46,766 nucleotides of DNA from Winogradskyella_A sp963966315 (GTDB lineage Bacteria; Bacteroidota; Bacteroidia; Flavobacteriales; Flavobacteriaceae). Where the stretch lies: positions 1 to 46,766 of the forward strand of contig CAWZYX010000008.1 in assembly GCA_963966315.1 (NCBI GenBank), in the 5' to 3' direction. A model generated the notes under the pieces. It had not been told where the DNA came from, ran no database searches, and saw only the letters and a program-made list of their open reading frames with translations. Position numbers and translations under genes: made by a program. Positions 16,788 to 25,174 of this stretch are shown here, piece after piece; within the stretch, counting starts at the first letter, position 1; each line of letters begins with the position of its first letter.

Positions 16788-17716
16788 TTACTTGAATTGG
16801 TCTTTACAAAAGCATCAATTACTTCGTTAATCTCCGTTTCTTCGTTTATAGACTCGTCGAATAAATGTTTGAATAACACTTTATTATCCACTTTGTTTTC
16901 GAGTGTAAGATCCTTATGACGATCATAAACCTCTTCCCACTTGGATCGCACCAGAGCCCACTTATTTTGATGTTCGTTCCACCAATCCTGTGCAGCTTTA
17001 CACTTACTGTCCTCAACCTTCACATAGGTGTTGTACCCCTTCTCATCTGCAAGAACCACATCCTTCTGTCCTACTTCTCTGATCACTTTTTTGTTATCCT
17101 GGTCATGCACCCACCCGTAGTCTGTGATTTCATGTCGGTTTCCGCGAATGGTGACATTGTAATCGCTACGCTTCGTATACTCACGCCTTGGAAGGGGTGC
17201 TGAAGTGGTGTTCTCCCAGTAGCTCTTGCCATCGACATGTACCCAGGTTCCCGAACCTTCATATCTGGGACTATCATCGACCTGATATACTTTCTGAGTC
17301 CATTGCCCTTTCACTTCAGATTTCGGTTTGGTTTCAAATAACCATTGGTTGTCACCATTAAACATGTAAAAATCAGTATTCTCAAAAATCCAGTCCTGGC
17401 GCCAGTGTTTTACGATGCTTTGTTTTGTAGGAGGACCTACAATCAACAAATGTTGAATTGACACAAATCCATCGTCTTCAGAAACAAGTTGCCCCCATTC
17501 TAACCCTCTGCTGATCTTATTTTCCGAGGGTTTGTAAAGAGAGTCCTTTGAATAATTAAAGGTCTCAGCGAAGTTAAAGGTCACCTCAAAGCATCCACAC
17601 ATGCTCTTTATGGATTTCTTATCAGTTTCATTGTTTTTCTGGGCGTTGAGGCCCGTAAAAGCTGTCACTACTAAGCTCAGTATAAGCACACTTCTGTTAA
17701 ATGTTGATTGTATCAT
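16784..17716 (-). CDS. Exported DUF6607-like protein
   Basis: This 310-residue protein has a signal peptide ending at LNAQKN and a domain I recognise as the DUF6607 family, which starts with a cysteine pair in SMCGCFEVTFNFAETF. Tryptophan-rich strands follow (HWRQDWIFENTDFYMF, DNQWLFETKP, ARGTWVHVDGKSYWENT-like). No function is established. It is the first gene of the leftward arm of the haem island and begins next to the palindromic box at 17746-17760, so it should be controlled with the receptor. A role in outer-membrane or periplasmic haem handling is inference from position. Confidence 0.72.
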   Translation of the reverse strand: MIQSTFNRSVLILSLVVTAFTGLNAQKNNETDKKSIKSMCGCFEVTFNFAETFNYSKDSLYKPSENKISRGLEWGQLVSEDDGFVSIQHLLIVGPPTKQSIVKHWRQDWIFENTDFYMFNGDNQWLFETKPKSEVKGQWTQKVYQVDDSPRYEGSGTWVHVDGKSYWENTTSAPLPRREYTKRSDYNVTIRGNRHEITDYGWVHDQDNKKVIREVGQKDVVLADEKGYNTYVKVEDSKCKAAQDWWNEHQNKWALVRSKWEEVYDRHKDLTLENKVDNKVLFKHLFDESINEETEINEVIDAFVKTNSSK

Positions 17717-17745
17717 TTTCTTAAAAATTATTTTACAATTATTAT

Positions 17746-17760
17746 TTAGAATTATTCTAA
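17746..17760. promoter_or_regulatory. 15-bp palindromic operator, candidate iron box
   Basis: TTAGAATTATTCTAA is a perfect 7-1-7 palindrome in the 78-base spacer between the DUF6607 gene and the TonB receptor gene. It lies 10 bases upstream of the receptor -7 box, so it covers the -33 region. A bound repressor would block the receptor, and probably the divergent operon too. The shape resembles boxes for Fur or DtxR/MntR-type metal regulators; the regulator itself is not in the window. Confidence 0.6.
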
Positions 17761-17769
17761 TTAAGATGA

Positions 17770-17777
17770 TATATTTG
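17770..17777 (+). promoter_or_regulatory. Promoter -7 box for the TonB receptor gene
   Basis: TATATTTG matches TAnnTTTG exactly. Transcription would start near 17783, leaving a leader of about 12 bases before the ATG at 17795. Confidence 0.55.
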
Positions 17778-17794
17778 CCTCAAAATTATATTGA

Positions 17795-19879
17795 ATGAGT
17801 CTAAATAAAAACTATTTAACCATTTTTTTTCTAATTTTTAATCTTGGGTTAACCTACTGCCAAAAAAATGAGCGCAGAAGTAAAGACTCATTGATCACAC
17901 AGGAACTGGACGCTGTGGTGATCACAGCTACTCAGACAAAAAGACAGCTTTCCTCTTTACCACTTCCAGCGCAAATCATTTCACAAAAAGAACTAAAGGC
18001 GGCTAATTCGGTTCGATTATCGGACATCTTAAATGAACAAACCGGTATCCTGACTGTGCCTGATTTTGGTGGTGGCGAAGGTGTTCAAATGCAGGGGATT
18101 GATTCGCAGTATACCATGATACTGATTGACGGTGTCCCTTTGATTGGGAGGTCTGCAGGTACCCTGGACCTCAATAGAGTAACGGTTGGCAACATCAAAC
18201 AAATAGAAGTGGTGAAAGGACCTTCCTCCAGCTTGTTTGGAAGCGGAGCTTTGGGAGGTGTGATCAATATCATCACCGAAAAACCAAAGCAGGAACTGAA
18301 TGGTGACATCAGCTTCAGACAGGCATCTTTTGGAACGAATGATCTATCTGCCAATATTTCTCATAAAAAAGAAACATTTGGCGTAAACGCTTTTATTAAT
18401 CGTTTTGGCGGTAGTGGTTATGACCTCAACCCGGAAAATGATCTGCAGACTGTTGACCCATTTGAAACCTACACTTTCAACACACAGTTCACTTACGATC
18501 TGGATGAAAAGACCGACTTTTTTCTCTCAGGAAGGTATTTTCTATCAGAACAGGAGATCAGACCAACTGAAGAATTAGAAGGCGTTGCCGAGGTGGATGA
18601 GTGGAACCTTCATTTTAAAACCAATCATTCATTTAATAAATCCTGGTCCTCTATTCTGGAGTTCTATTCGAGCAAGTACACAACCGATGAAGAGCTCTTT
18701 AATACCTCAAATATTCTCGAGAGCAATTCATTTTTTAATCAGCTTCTCATGAGACCAGAAATCAGAACCACCTATAAAGCAAATGATCAAAATACCTTTA
18801 TAGGTGGGTTTGGAATGAATCACGAAACATTGGATCGCAGTAGTTTTTCTGCCAGTCCAATTTTCAATGCACCGTATGTCTATGCCCAATGGGACACAGA
18901 TATTGTAAGGGGTTTAAATGTTATTCTAGGTGCCCGTTACGATGCCCACAATGAATACGAAAGCAGGCTCAGTCCAAAAATAGCTGCCAAATACGATCTG
19001 AATGAGGTTGTTTCCTTTAAAGGCTCGGTGGGTTACGGGTTTAAAGCCCCTGACTTCAGACAATTGTATTTTAATTTTTCAAACAGTCTGGTGGGTTACA
19101 CGGTCATTGGATATAATGCCGTCCCCGAGGTCTTGCCGCAACTGATTGATCAGGGTCAAATTGCTAACCTTGTGGTGGATCTGGACACTTTTCAAAATGA
19201 ATTAAAACCCGAGAATTCCATTGGTATCAATATTGGAACTGATCTGCAGCTGCATTCTACCGTAAAGGTCCAATTCAATTTGTTTAGAAACGATTTTGAG
19301 AACCTCATCGAAACACAGGTCATTGCGAACAAAACCAATGGCCAGAATGTCTTCAGTTATTTTAATCTGTCGGAGGTTTTTACTCAGGGGTTCGAACTAA
19401 GCTCAACATGGAGACCGAATATGCACTGGAAGATAATGGCAGGCTATCAATTGCTATATGCAAGGGATAAAGAGGCTGAACAGGCGTTTAAAAATGGTGA
19501 AGTTTTTGCTCGTGAAACCCCTTCCTCACCAGCCATTCAACTCAATGAAAGCGATTATTTCGGGTTGTATAACCGATCGAGACATATGGCCAATTTCAGG
19601 GTCTTTTATACTTATCCCAAATGGGATCTGGAAACCAATATTAGAACTACCTACAGAAGTAAATACGGACTATTCGATAGCAATGGAAATGGTTATTTAG
19701 ACGCTTATGATGATTTTGTCAATGGCTACGGGATCGTCGATTTTGCCATCAACAAAACGTTCTTCAGTAAGTATAAACTTGGCATTGGAATGGACAATCT
19801 TCTGGACTTTACCGATCCACAAAACATTACCAACATTCCAGGTCGTATTATTTACGCCAACTTGAACATTAATTTTTAA
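17795..19879 (+). CDS. TonB-dependent receptor, HmuR-like haem receptor
   Basis: This 694-residue outer-membrane receptor has a signal peptide ending near LTYCQ, a plug domain (about residues 35-160, with LDAVVITATQ, DGVPLIGR, VEVVKGPSSSLFGSGALGG-like motif) and a 22-strand barrel ending in the aromatic INF. In the barrel, FKAPDFRQLY near residue 416 and NELKPENS some 55 residues later correspond to the FRAP and NPNL boxes of haem receptors. The immediate downstream HmuY gene supports haem as ligand. There is no CarboxypepD-like N-terminal extension, so this is not a SusC-type glycan receptor. Haem specificity is well supported but not proven. Confidence 0.88.
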   Translation: MSLNKNYLTIFFLIFNLGLTYCQKNERRSKDSLITQELDAVVITATQTKRQLSSLPLPAQIISQKELKAANSVRLSDILNEQTGILTVPDFGGGEGVQMQGIDSQYTMILIDGVPLIGRSAGTLDLNRVTVGNIKQIEVVKGPSSSLFGSGALGGVINIITEKPKQELNGDISFRQASFGTNDLSANISHKKETFGVNAFINRFGGSGYDLNPENDLQTVDPFETYTFNTQFTYDLDEKTDFFLSGRYFLSEQEIRPTEELEGVAEVDEWNLHFKTNHSFNKSWSSILEFYSSKYTTDEELFNTSNILESNSFFNQLLMRPEIRTTYKANDQNTFIGGFGMNHETLDRSSFSASPIFNAPYVYAQWDTDIVRGLNVILGARYDAHNEYESRLSPKIAAKYDLNEVVSFKGSVGYGFKAPDFRQLYFNFSNSLVGYTVIGYNAVPEVLPQLIDQGQIANLVVDLDTFQNELKPENSIGINIGTDLQLHSTVKVQFNLFRNDFENLIETQVIANKTNGQNVFSYFNLSEVFTQGFELSSTWRPNMHWKIMAGYQLLYARDKEAEQAFKNGEVFARETPSSPAIQLNESDYFGLYNRSRHMANFRVFYTYPKWDLETNIRTTYRSKYGLFDSNGNGYLDAYDDFVNGYGIVDFAINKTFFSKYKLGIGMDNLLDFTDPQNITNIPGRIIYANLNINF

Positions 19880-19895
19880 CAACATAAATACTAAA

Positions 19896-20522
19896 ATGAA
19901 CATGAAAACCCTCAAATTATTAATTGTAACAGTTTTAACCTTCTCGTTGTCTTCCTGCAGTGAAGATGATGGACCACAGTTTCAACCTATAGAATCCGAA
20001 ACAGTAAACAACCTGTATGCACCCCAGAACGGAGGACAGGGTGAACCGATTACCGGACCGTTTACAAAATTTGATTTTGCAACGGGAACAACCACCACAC
20101 ATGAGGCTGCCTGGGATATTGCCTTTAGAGGAACAACCATTATCGTTAATGGCGGTGAATCCCTTGGAACCACTGACGAACCTGAACGAACCGGAAACGC
20201 TGCTGCCTACATTGAAACCGGAACCTTGTCCAGTGTAGAAGAAGTAAACCCAAGTTTATTTCAGCAGGATTCCTCCTCAGGATACGCCATACCAACAGGA
20301 AGTGGTAACGGCTGGTATGTGTACAATCCGCAAACCTTTACCATTTCTCCAATTCCAGGAAACGTACTGGTTTTTAGAACAAGAGACGGTAAATACGCTA
20401 AAATGGAGATTCTGAGTTACTATAAAGATGCTCCAGACAACCCGGATGCTTTTGTTGATGAAGGGCGCCATTTTACATTCAATTATGTATATAATCCCAA
20501 TGTAGGAGAAACTACTTTTTAG
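19896..20522 (+). CDS. hmuY: HmuY family haem-binding lipoprotein
   Basis: This 208-residue protein is a surface or periplasm-facing lipoprotein: the signal ends in a lipobox LSSC with C21. The core EAAWDIAFRGTTIIVNGG is the hallmark of the HmuY family, whose Porphyromonas member takes haem from host proteins and passes it to the receptor HmuR. The usual ligands in HmuY are two histidines; here I see few histidines (one in the TTTHEAAW stretch, one in GRHFTF), so haem ligation may differ. It sits 16 bases after the receptor gene. ATG at 19896 or 19902 are both possible. Its TAG stop overlaps the stop of the next gene on the opposite strand. Confidence 0.85.
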   Translation: MNMKTLKLLIVTVLTFSLSSCSEDDGPQFQPIESETVNNLYAPQNGGQGEPITGPFTKFDFATGTTTTHEAAWDIAFRGTTIIVNGGESLGTTDEPERTGNAAAYIETGTLSSVEEVNPSLFQQDSSSGYAIPTGSGNGWYVYNPQTFTISPIPGNVLVFRTRDGKYAKMEILSYYKDAPDNPDAFVDEGRHFTFNYVYNPNVGETTF

Positions 20523-21382
20523 TGATATACCGAGAATATTTTGGTAGCTTCGTTATAAGCAGATTCAAAGCTCATGGCATTTAGGTCATGAGCTTTTTTT
20601 TGGGTGAAATATGACAGCATCTTTTCAGTAGGCATGTTCCCGGTAAGTTCGTCCTTAGCCATAGGGCAGCCACCAAAACCCTGAATAGCTCCGTCAAATC
20701 GTCTACACCCGGACTGGTAAGCCGCGTCGATCTTTTCAAACCACGTCTCTGCAGTAGTATGTAAATGAGCCCCAAATTCCACATTGGAATACTCAGGAAT
20801 AAGATTTGCGAACAAGTAGGAAATATTTTCGGGGTTCGAGCTACCAATGGTATCACTTAAGGACAAGATTTTTACCCCCATTGCTGCTAATTTTTGGGTC
20901 CATTCACCTACAATATCCACATTCCAGGGATCACCATATGGATTTCCAAATCCCATCGATATATAGACCACTAGTTCTTTATTGGAACGAGCCGCTATTT
21001 CAAGAATCTCCTTCAGTGTCTCAACAGATTGTTCTATGGTCTTGTGGGTATTGCGCATTTGGAAATTTTCCGATATTGAAAAAGGAAATCCCAGATAATC
21101 TATTTCAGTATATTTTGAGGCATTTACAGCTCCCCTGACATTGGCCACTATAGCAAGTAATTTACTTCTGGTCTTAGTCAAATCTAAACCAGACAAAACG
21201 GCTGCAGTGTCAACCATCTGAGGTATGGCTTTGGGAGAAACGAAACTTCCAAAATCGATGGTATCAAAACCAACTCGCAAGAGCGCCTGAATGTACTGCA
21301 CTTTTTTTTCGGTAGGAATGAAATCACGTATCCCTTGCATGGCATCTCTAGGGCACTCAATAAGCTTTACGTAATCGTCCAT
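20519..21382 (-). CDS. Hydroxymethylglutaryl-CoA lyase
   Basis: This 287-residue enzyme should cleave HMG-CoA to acetoacetate and acetyl-CoA, the last step of leucine breakdown. It has the DRE-TIM barrel pattern: PRDAMQG with R12 and D13, the metal site GAHLHTT with H206 and H208, and the flexible G-loop GFGGCPMA with catalytic cysteine C239. The HLHTT sequence differs from the more common HCHDT, which I take as a lineage variant. It is convergent with hmuY and the two stop codons overlap. No other leucine-degradation gene is adjacent. Confidence 0.9.
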   Translation of the reverse strand: MDDYVKLIECPRDAMQGIRDFIPTEKKVQYIQALLRVGFDTIDFGSFVSPKAIPQMVDTAAVLSGLDLTKTRSKLLAIVANVRGAVNASKYTEIDYLGFPFSISENFQMRNTHKTIEQSVETLKEILEIAARSNKELVVYISMGFGNPYGDPWNVDIVGEWTQKLAAMGVKILSLSDTIGSSNPENISYLFANLIPEYSNVEFGAHLHTTAETWFEKIDAAYQSGCRRFDGAIQGFGGCPMAKDELTGNMPTEKMLSYFTQKKAHDLNAMSFESAYNEATKIFSVYH

Positions 21383-21424
21383 GATGGCAAATATAGGCCT
21401 TACAAAAAGGATTTCATAACCCTT

Positions 21425-22042
21425 TTACAGGAGGATAAAGATCGCAATGCCCAGAAATACAAGAATCTGTAGCCATTTAAAAATTAGACCCGATTTTGGA
21501 TGATTGATAGTATAGGATTTAATGGAACTGGCAAACAAAGCAATCATTGAAAAAATAATAAAGGAAGTGAGCATAAAGACCCCTCCTAAAATAAAAAACT
21601 GAATTTCAGTACTCCATTCTTTATGAAACAAGAAAGCGGGAAAAAAAGCTAAGAAAAAAATGGTCACTTTTGGATTGAGTACATTCATAAGAAAACCCTG
21701 TGCATAAAGCTCCATTAAATTTTTCTGTTGTTTTACATTGGCAGTGAAGGAAATTTTTGAGCCCTCCCGATACACTTTGTAAGCCAAAAATACAAGATAC
21801 AGAGCTCCAAAAATTTTAATGGCCAAATACACTGATTCATTGCGTTTGATCACTGCAGAAATACCAAAAGCTAAAAGAGATGTGTGCACAATACACCCTG
21901 TTATTAGTCCCGAAACGGTTGCCATTGCCGCATTTTTTCCGTTGACCATGCTTTGTACCAGTACATAGATATTATCAGGTCCGGGCGAAACAGCCAACGC
22001 TGAAGTGGCACCAATAAAGGATATTATGAGCTCCCAATTCAT
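21425..22042 (-). CDS. LysE family amino-acid exporter
   Basis: This 205-residue membrane protein has about six helices and the N-terminal LysE/RhtB signature SPGPDNIYVLVQS, followed by GKNAAMATVSGLITGC. LysE/RhtB proteins export amino acids such as lysine, homoserine or threonine. The substrate is not deducible. It lies 42 bases upstream of the HMG-CoA lyase gene on the same strand, so they may be co-transcribed. Confidence 0.9.
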   Translation of the reverse strand: MNWELIISFIGATSALAVSPGPDNIYVLVQSMVNGKNAAMATVSGLITGCIVHTSLLAFGISAVIKRNESVYLAIKIFGALYLVFLAYKVYREGSKISFTANVKQQKNLMELYAQGFLMNVLNPKVTIFFLAFFPAFLFHKEWSTEIQFFILGGVFMLTSFIIFSMIALFASSIKSYTINHPKSGLIFKWLQILVFLGIAIFILL

Positions 22043-22143
22043 TTTTTCTCGAAAGATAATCTAAGCAAAGATGTTTGCCGTATATAATTTTTATCATTTT
22101 AAAATACTAAGTTATTTCTTACTTTTTTTAACTCTTTGTCGTT

Positions 22144-22151
22144 TATATTTG
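22144..22151 (+). promoter_or_regulatory. Promoter -7 box for the metalloprotease
   Basis: TATATTTG is a perfect TAnnTTTG match, 54 bases before the chosen ATG at 22205. The predicted leader is about 48 bases. A clear TTG at -33 is not seen. Confidence 0.45.
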
Positions 22152-22204
22152 TATTTTTAACTAATATTAATCTATATTTAGCTTCCAAAGCTAACACATT
22201 TGAC

Positions 22205-23956
22205 ATGAACTTAACCTATACCTCTTCCATCTTTAGGGTGGTGCTTTTTAGCTTGTTATGTACCTCCCTATCCTTTAGTCAAGAGCACTCAGAGTGCGGT
22301 TTTGAGCCAACCGAGGCCAATATGCGATACTTTCAGGAGCTGAAACGAAAAAGCCAAGCTTTGGAACGAAAATTTTTAAATGAGAAAATGACTGGAGCCC
22401 GAACATATACGACGCTCACTTCTTTACCTATAAAGGCCCATATAGTCAGAAAGTCAGATGGTTCCGGTGGGTTGACCGAATCTCAACTTAACAATGCCAT
22501 CGCCACAATGAATTCCTACTATTCTAATGCTGGACTAGAGTTTTTCTTATGCGACGGTATCAACTACATCAACAACAGTAATTTTTATGAACTGGAATCA
22601 AACGAAGAAAGCTCCCTTACTTCTGCCAATAACATAAACAATGTCATTAATATTTATTTTCTCGACAAGATCTATAACTCATCCGGTAGCAGTTTATGCG
22701 GATATGCCTATTACCCCGGGGGTCCTGAAACGATTATGATGGCAAATGGTTGTGCCACTAATGGCAGTACATTATCCCATGAAATGGGACATTTTTTCGG
22801 ACTGTTTCACACCCATGGAAACAACAATACGGCAACGTCCAGTAACGAATTGGTCAACGGCTCAAATTGTGATAATGCGGGAGATTATATTTGCGATACT
22901 CCGGCAGACCCCACACTGAGTTATTCAAACGTTAATACAAGTTGCGAATACACCGGTAACGACAGGGATGCAAATAATGATCTATTTGACCCTCAAACCG
23001 AAAATATCATGTCCTATTCGCGACGATCGTGCAGAACGCTTTTTACCGAAACACAGTACGCACGAATAAACGCCACTTATGAATTATCGAGAAGTAATTT
23101 GCGATGTCCTGACTTTTATCCAGACTTTAGCGCAGATATCACTGAAAGCTGTGACGCCAACCTTACAGTAAACTTTACTGAATCTAGTGAAGGAGCTGTG
23201 GGATGGTCGTGGGATGTTAATGGTGATGGTATTGAAGACTATTCAAACAGAAATATCACCCATACCTATACCAGTCCCGGAGATTTTGATGTTACGCTGA
23301 CCATTACAAATGGAAGCACCTCCATATCTAAAGTCAAATATAATTATATCGATGTGGGTGCCGATGAAATAGATACCTCTGAAATAACTCTGTATCTTAC
23401 ATTGGATAATTGGCCTTCAGAGACCAGTTGGGAGTTCTCGGATTCAAATGGCAATCTTATTGCCAGTGGTGGACCCTATCAGGAAGGTCAGGACGACAAT
23501 ACCACAAAGGTTGAAACCTTCTCAGTAAATCCGGGTCTTTGTTATAATTTTCAAATATTCGACGCCTATGGAGATGGTATCTGTTGTTCGTCGGGTAATG
23601 GAAGCTACGAGCTAAGAGCCGCTGACAACACGCTTTTAGCAAGTGGTGGTGATTTTGGGGAGCTCTCTTCAGATAATTTGTTTAATGGAAATCTTCTGAG
23701 TGTACAGACCTGGAACAAAGAGGATATAGGATTATACCCAAATCCAACCTCCAATGAACTGACAATAGACATCAAGGAAGCAACCTTACCAGAGGCTTTA
23801 ATTATTTACAATGCCATTGGTCAACGAATCATGAGTCGATCTATTAACTCTCAAAGAGACCTTACTGTGTTCACCGAGGACTTCACATCCGGCTTGTATT
23901 TCGTCAAGCTTCAAAACCAGAATGGAGAAATCACCCTGCCTTTTGTGAGGAGATAA
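22205..23956 (+). CDS. Secreted M43-type zinc metalloprotease with PKD domain and T9SS tail
   Basis: I start this 583-residue protein at the ATG at 22205, which opens a signal peptide ending at LSFSQEH; a longer TTG-started frame runs upstream. The zinc site HEMGHFFGLFH has H192, H196 and H202 with catalytic E193, and the Met-turn is NIMSYS, typical of pappalysin (M43B) proteases. A PKD-like domain follows (DFSADITESCDANLTVNF to GDFDVTLTITNG), then a beta-sandwich with FDAYGDGICCSSGNGSY. The end LYPNPTSNELTI to FVRR is a type A sorting domain for the type IX secretion system, so the enzyme is released or attached at the cell surface. A terminator follows directly. Confidence 0.92.
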   Translation: MNLTYTSSIFRVVLFSLLCTSLSFSQEHSECGFEPTEANMRYFQELKRKSQALERKFLNEKMTGARTYTTLTSLPIKAHIVRKSDGSGGLTESQLNNAIATMNSYYSNAGLEFFLCDGINYINNSNFYELESNEESSLTSANNINNVINIYFLDKIYNSSGSSLCGYAYYPGGPETIMMANGCATNGSTLSHEMGHFFGLFHTHGNNNTATSSNELVNGSNCDNAGDYICDTPADPTLSYSNVNTSCEYTGNDRDANNDLFDPQTENIMSYSRRSCRTLFTETQYARINATYELSRSNLRCPDFYPDFSADITESCDANLTVNFTESSEGAVGWSWDVNGDGIEDYSNRNITHTYTSPGDFDVTLTITNGSTSISKVKYNYIDVGADEIDTSEITLYLTLDNWPSETSWEFSDSNGNLIASGGPYQEGQDDNTTKVETFSVNPGLCYNFQIFDAYGDGICCSSGNGSYELRAADNTLLASGGDFGELSSDNLFNGNLLSVQTWNKEDIGLYPNPTSNELTIDIKEATLPEALIIYNAIGQRIMSRSINSQRDLTVFTEDFTSGLYFVKLQNQNGEITLPFVRR

Positions 23957-23965
23957 ACGAAATTT

Positions 23966-23997
23966 AAGAGCGAAGGTATCTACCGACCTTTGCTCTT
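23966..23997. terminator. Bidirectional hairpin terminator
   Basis: A 12-bp stem (23966-23977 with 23986-23997, one G-U pair) encloses an eight-base loop. T-rich runs follow on the right and A/T runs on the left. It lies between the convergent protease and pyrD genes, and its right arm and part of its loop overlap the last codons of pyrD. Confidence 0.75.
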
Positions 23998-25008
23998 TTC
24001 TATTAAGAATTTATTAATGCGTTTTATAAGGCTGGGGCCTTCATACACAAAACCCGTGTATAGTTGAATCAAATCCGCTCCTGCCTCTATTTTTTCATAA
24101 GCATCTTCTGGAGAGTGTATACCACCAACACCTATGATTGGAAAAGCTCTATCGCTTTTTTGAGACAGGAAACGAATGACCTCGGTCGATCTTTTCCCAA
24201 GGGGCCTTCCACTCATACCTCCAGGTTCATTTTTTGACTCACTCACAAGACCCTGACGGCTAATTGTTGTATTTGTAGCAATCACCCCGTCAATTCTAGT
24301 GGCCTGTACAATATCAATAATATCAAGAAGTTGCTCATCGCTGAGATCAGGGGCTATTTTCAAGAGAACAGGTTTTTGATAGGGTTGGTCACTGTTGAGC
24401 TTCATTAGTTTAGAAAGTATTTCTTTTAAAGGTTCCTTATCCTGAAGCTCCCTCAGATTTGGGGTGTTTGGAGAGCTGACATTTACAACAAAATAATCCA
24501 CATAGGGATATAATTTATTAAAGCAAATGTTATAATCTTCAAATGCACGTTCATTTGGGGTGACTTTGTTCTTACCTATATTACCTCCAATGAGAACACC
24601 CTTATTTTTTTTAAGACGTTTAACCACTTTTTCAAGTCCACCATTATTAAATCCCATTCTATTGATAATAGCCTGGTCCTTTTTAAGACGAAACAGACGT
24701 TTTTTGGGATTGCCTGGCTGGGCTTTTGGAGTTACGGTGCCTATCTCTATAAATCCAAAGCCAAAATTGGACAGCTCCTTATATAATTTGGCGTCTTTAT
24801 CAAATCCTGCAGCTAGACCAACGGGATTTTTAAAAGTAAGTCCAAATAACTCCTTCTCCAGACACTGATTTTCAACTGTGAAAATTTGCCTTTGTAACCA
24901 AGAAAATCCGGGAAGTTTATTCAGAAACTTAATGATGCTAAAAGAGAAGTGGTGCACCTTTTCTGGGTCAAAGCAAAATAATATGGGTCTTATAAGGAGT
25001 TTGTACAT
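23980..25008 (-). CDS. pyrD: Dihydroorotate dehydrogenase (quinone), class 2
   Basis: PyrD oxidises dihydroorotate to orotate in pyrimidine synthesis, passing electrons to the quinone pool at the inner membrane. The 342-residue length and N-terminal helical region (FDPEKVHHFSFSIIKFLN) mark class 2. FMN binding is shown by NPVGLAAGFDKDA and GVGGIHSPEDAYEKI. The catalytic base is serine S179 in NVSSPNTPNLRELQ, as expected for class 2. The gene is monocistronic and its 3' end forms part of a terminator hairpin. Confidence 0.96.
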   Translation of the reverse strand: MYKLLIRPILFCFDPEKVHHFSFSIIKFLNKLPGFSWLQRQIFTVENQCLEKELFGLTFKNPVGLAAGFDKDAKLYKELSNFGFGFIEIGTVTPKAQPGNPKKRLFRLKKDQAIINRMGFNNGGLEKVVKRLKKNKGVLIGGNIGKNKVTPNERAFEDYNICFNKLYPYVDYFVVNVSSPNTPNLRELQDKEPLKEILSKLMKLNSDQPYQKPVLLKIAPDLSDEQLLDIIDIVQATRIDGVIATNTTISRQGLVSESKNEPGGMSGRPLGKRSTEVIRFLSQKSDRAFPIIGVGGIHSPEDAYEKIEAGADLIQLYTGFVYEGPSLIKRINKFLIEKSKGR

Positions 25009-25174
25009 GAAATCGCATCTTAAAATGCAAAAATAATTGAAGAATACTTATTTACTAACTTTTTGAACTAATTGATATCATTAATATTTCATATGATTGG
25101 TACTTGTTATTACCACAGTTGTTTTATAATTTTCCACTACGGTATAAGACTGCTAACTAAATATTATAATTAAT

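Noticed and set aside
22136..22204. N-terminal extension of the metalloprotease from a TTG
   Set aside because: The ATG at 22205 begins a proper signal peptide, and the perfect -7 box at 22144-22151 lies inside the supposed extension.
25020..25174. A short missing sdhC remnant upstream of sdhA
   Set aside because: The 166 bases contain stops in all useful frames and no hydrophobic coding stretch.
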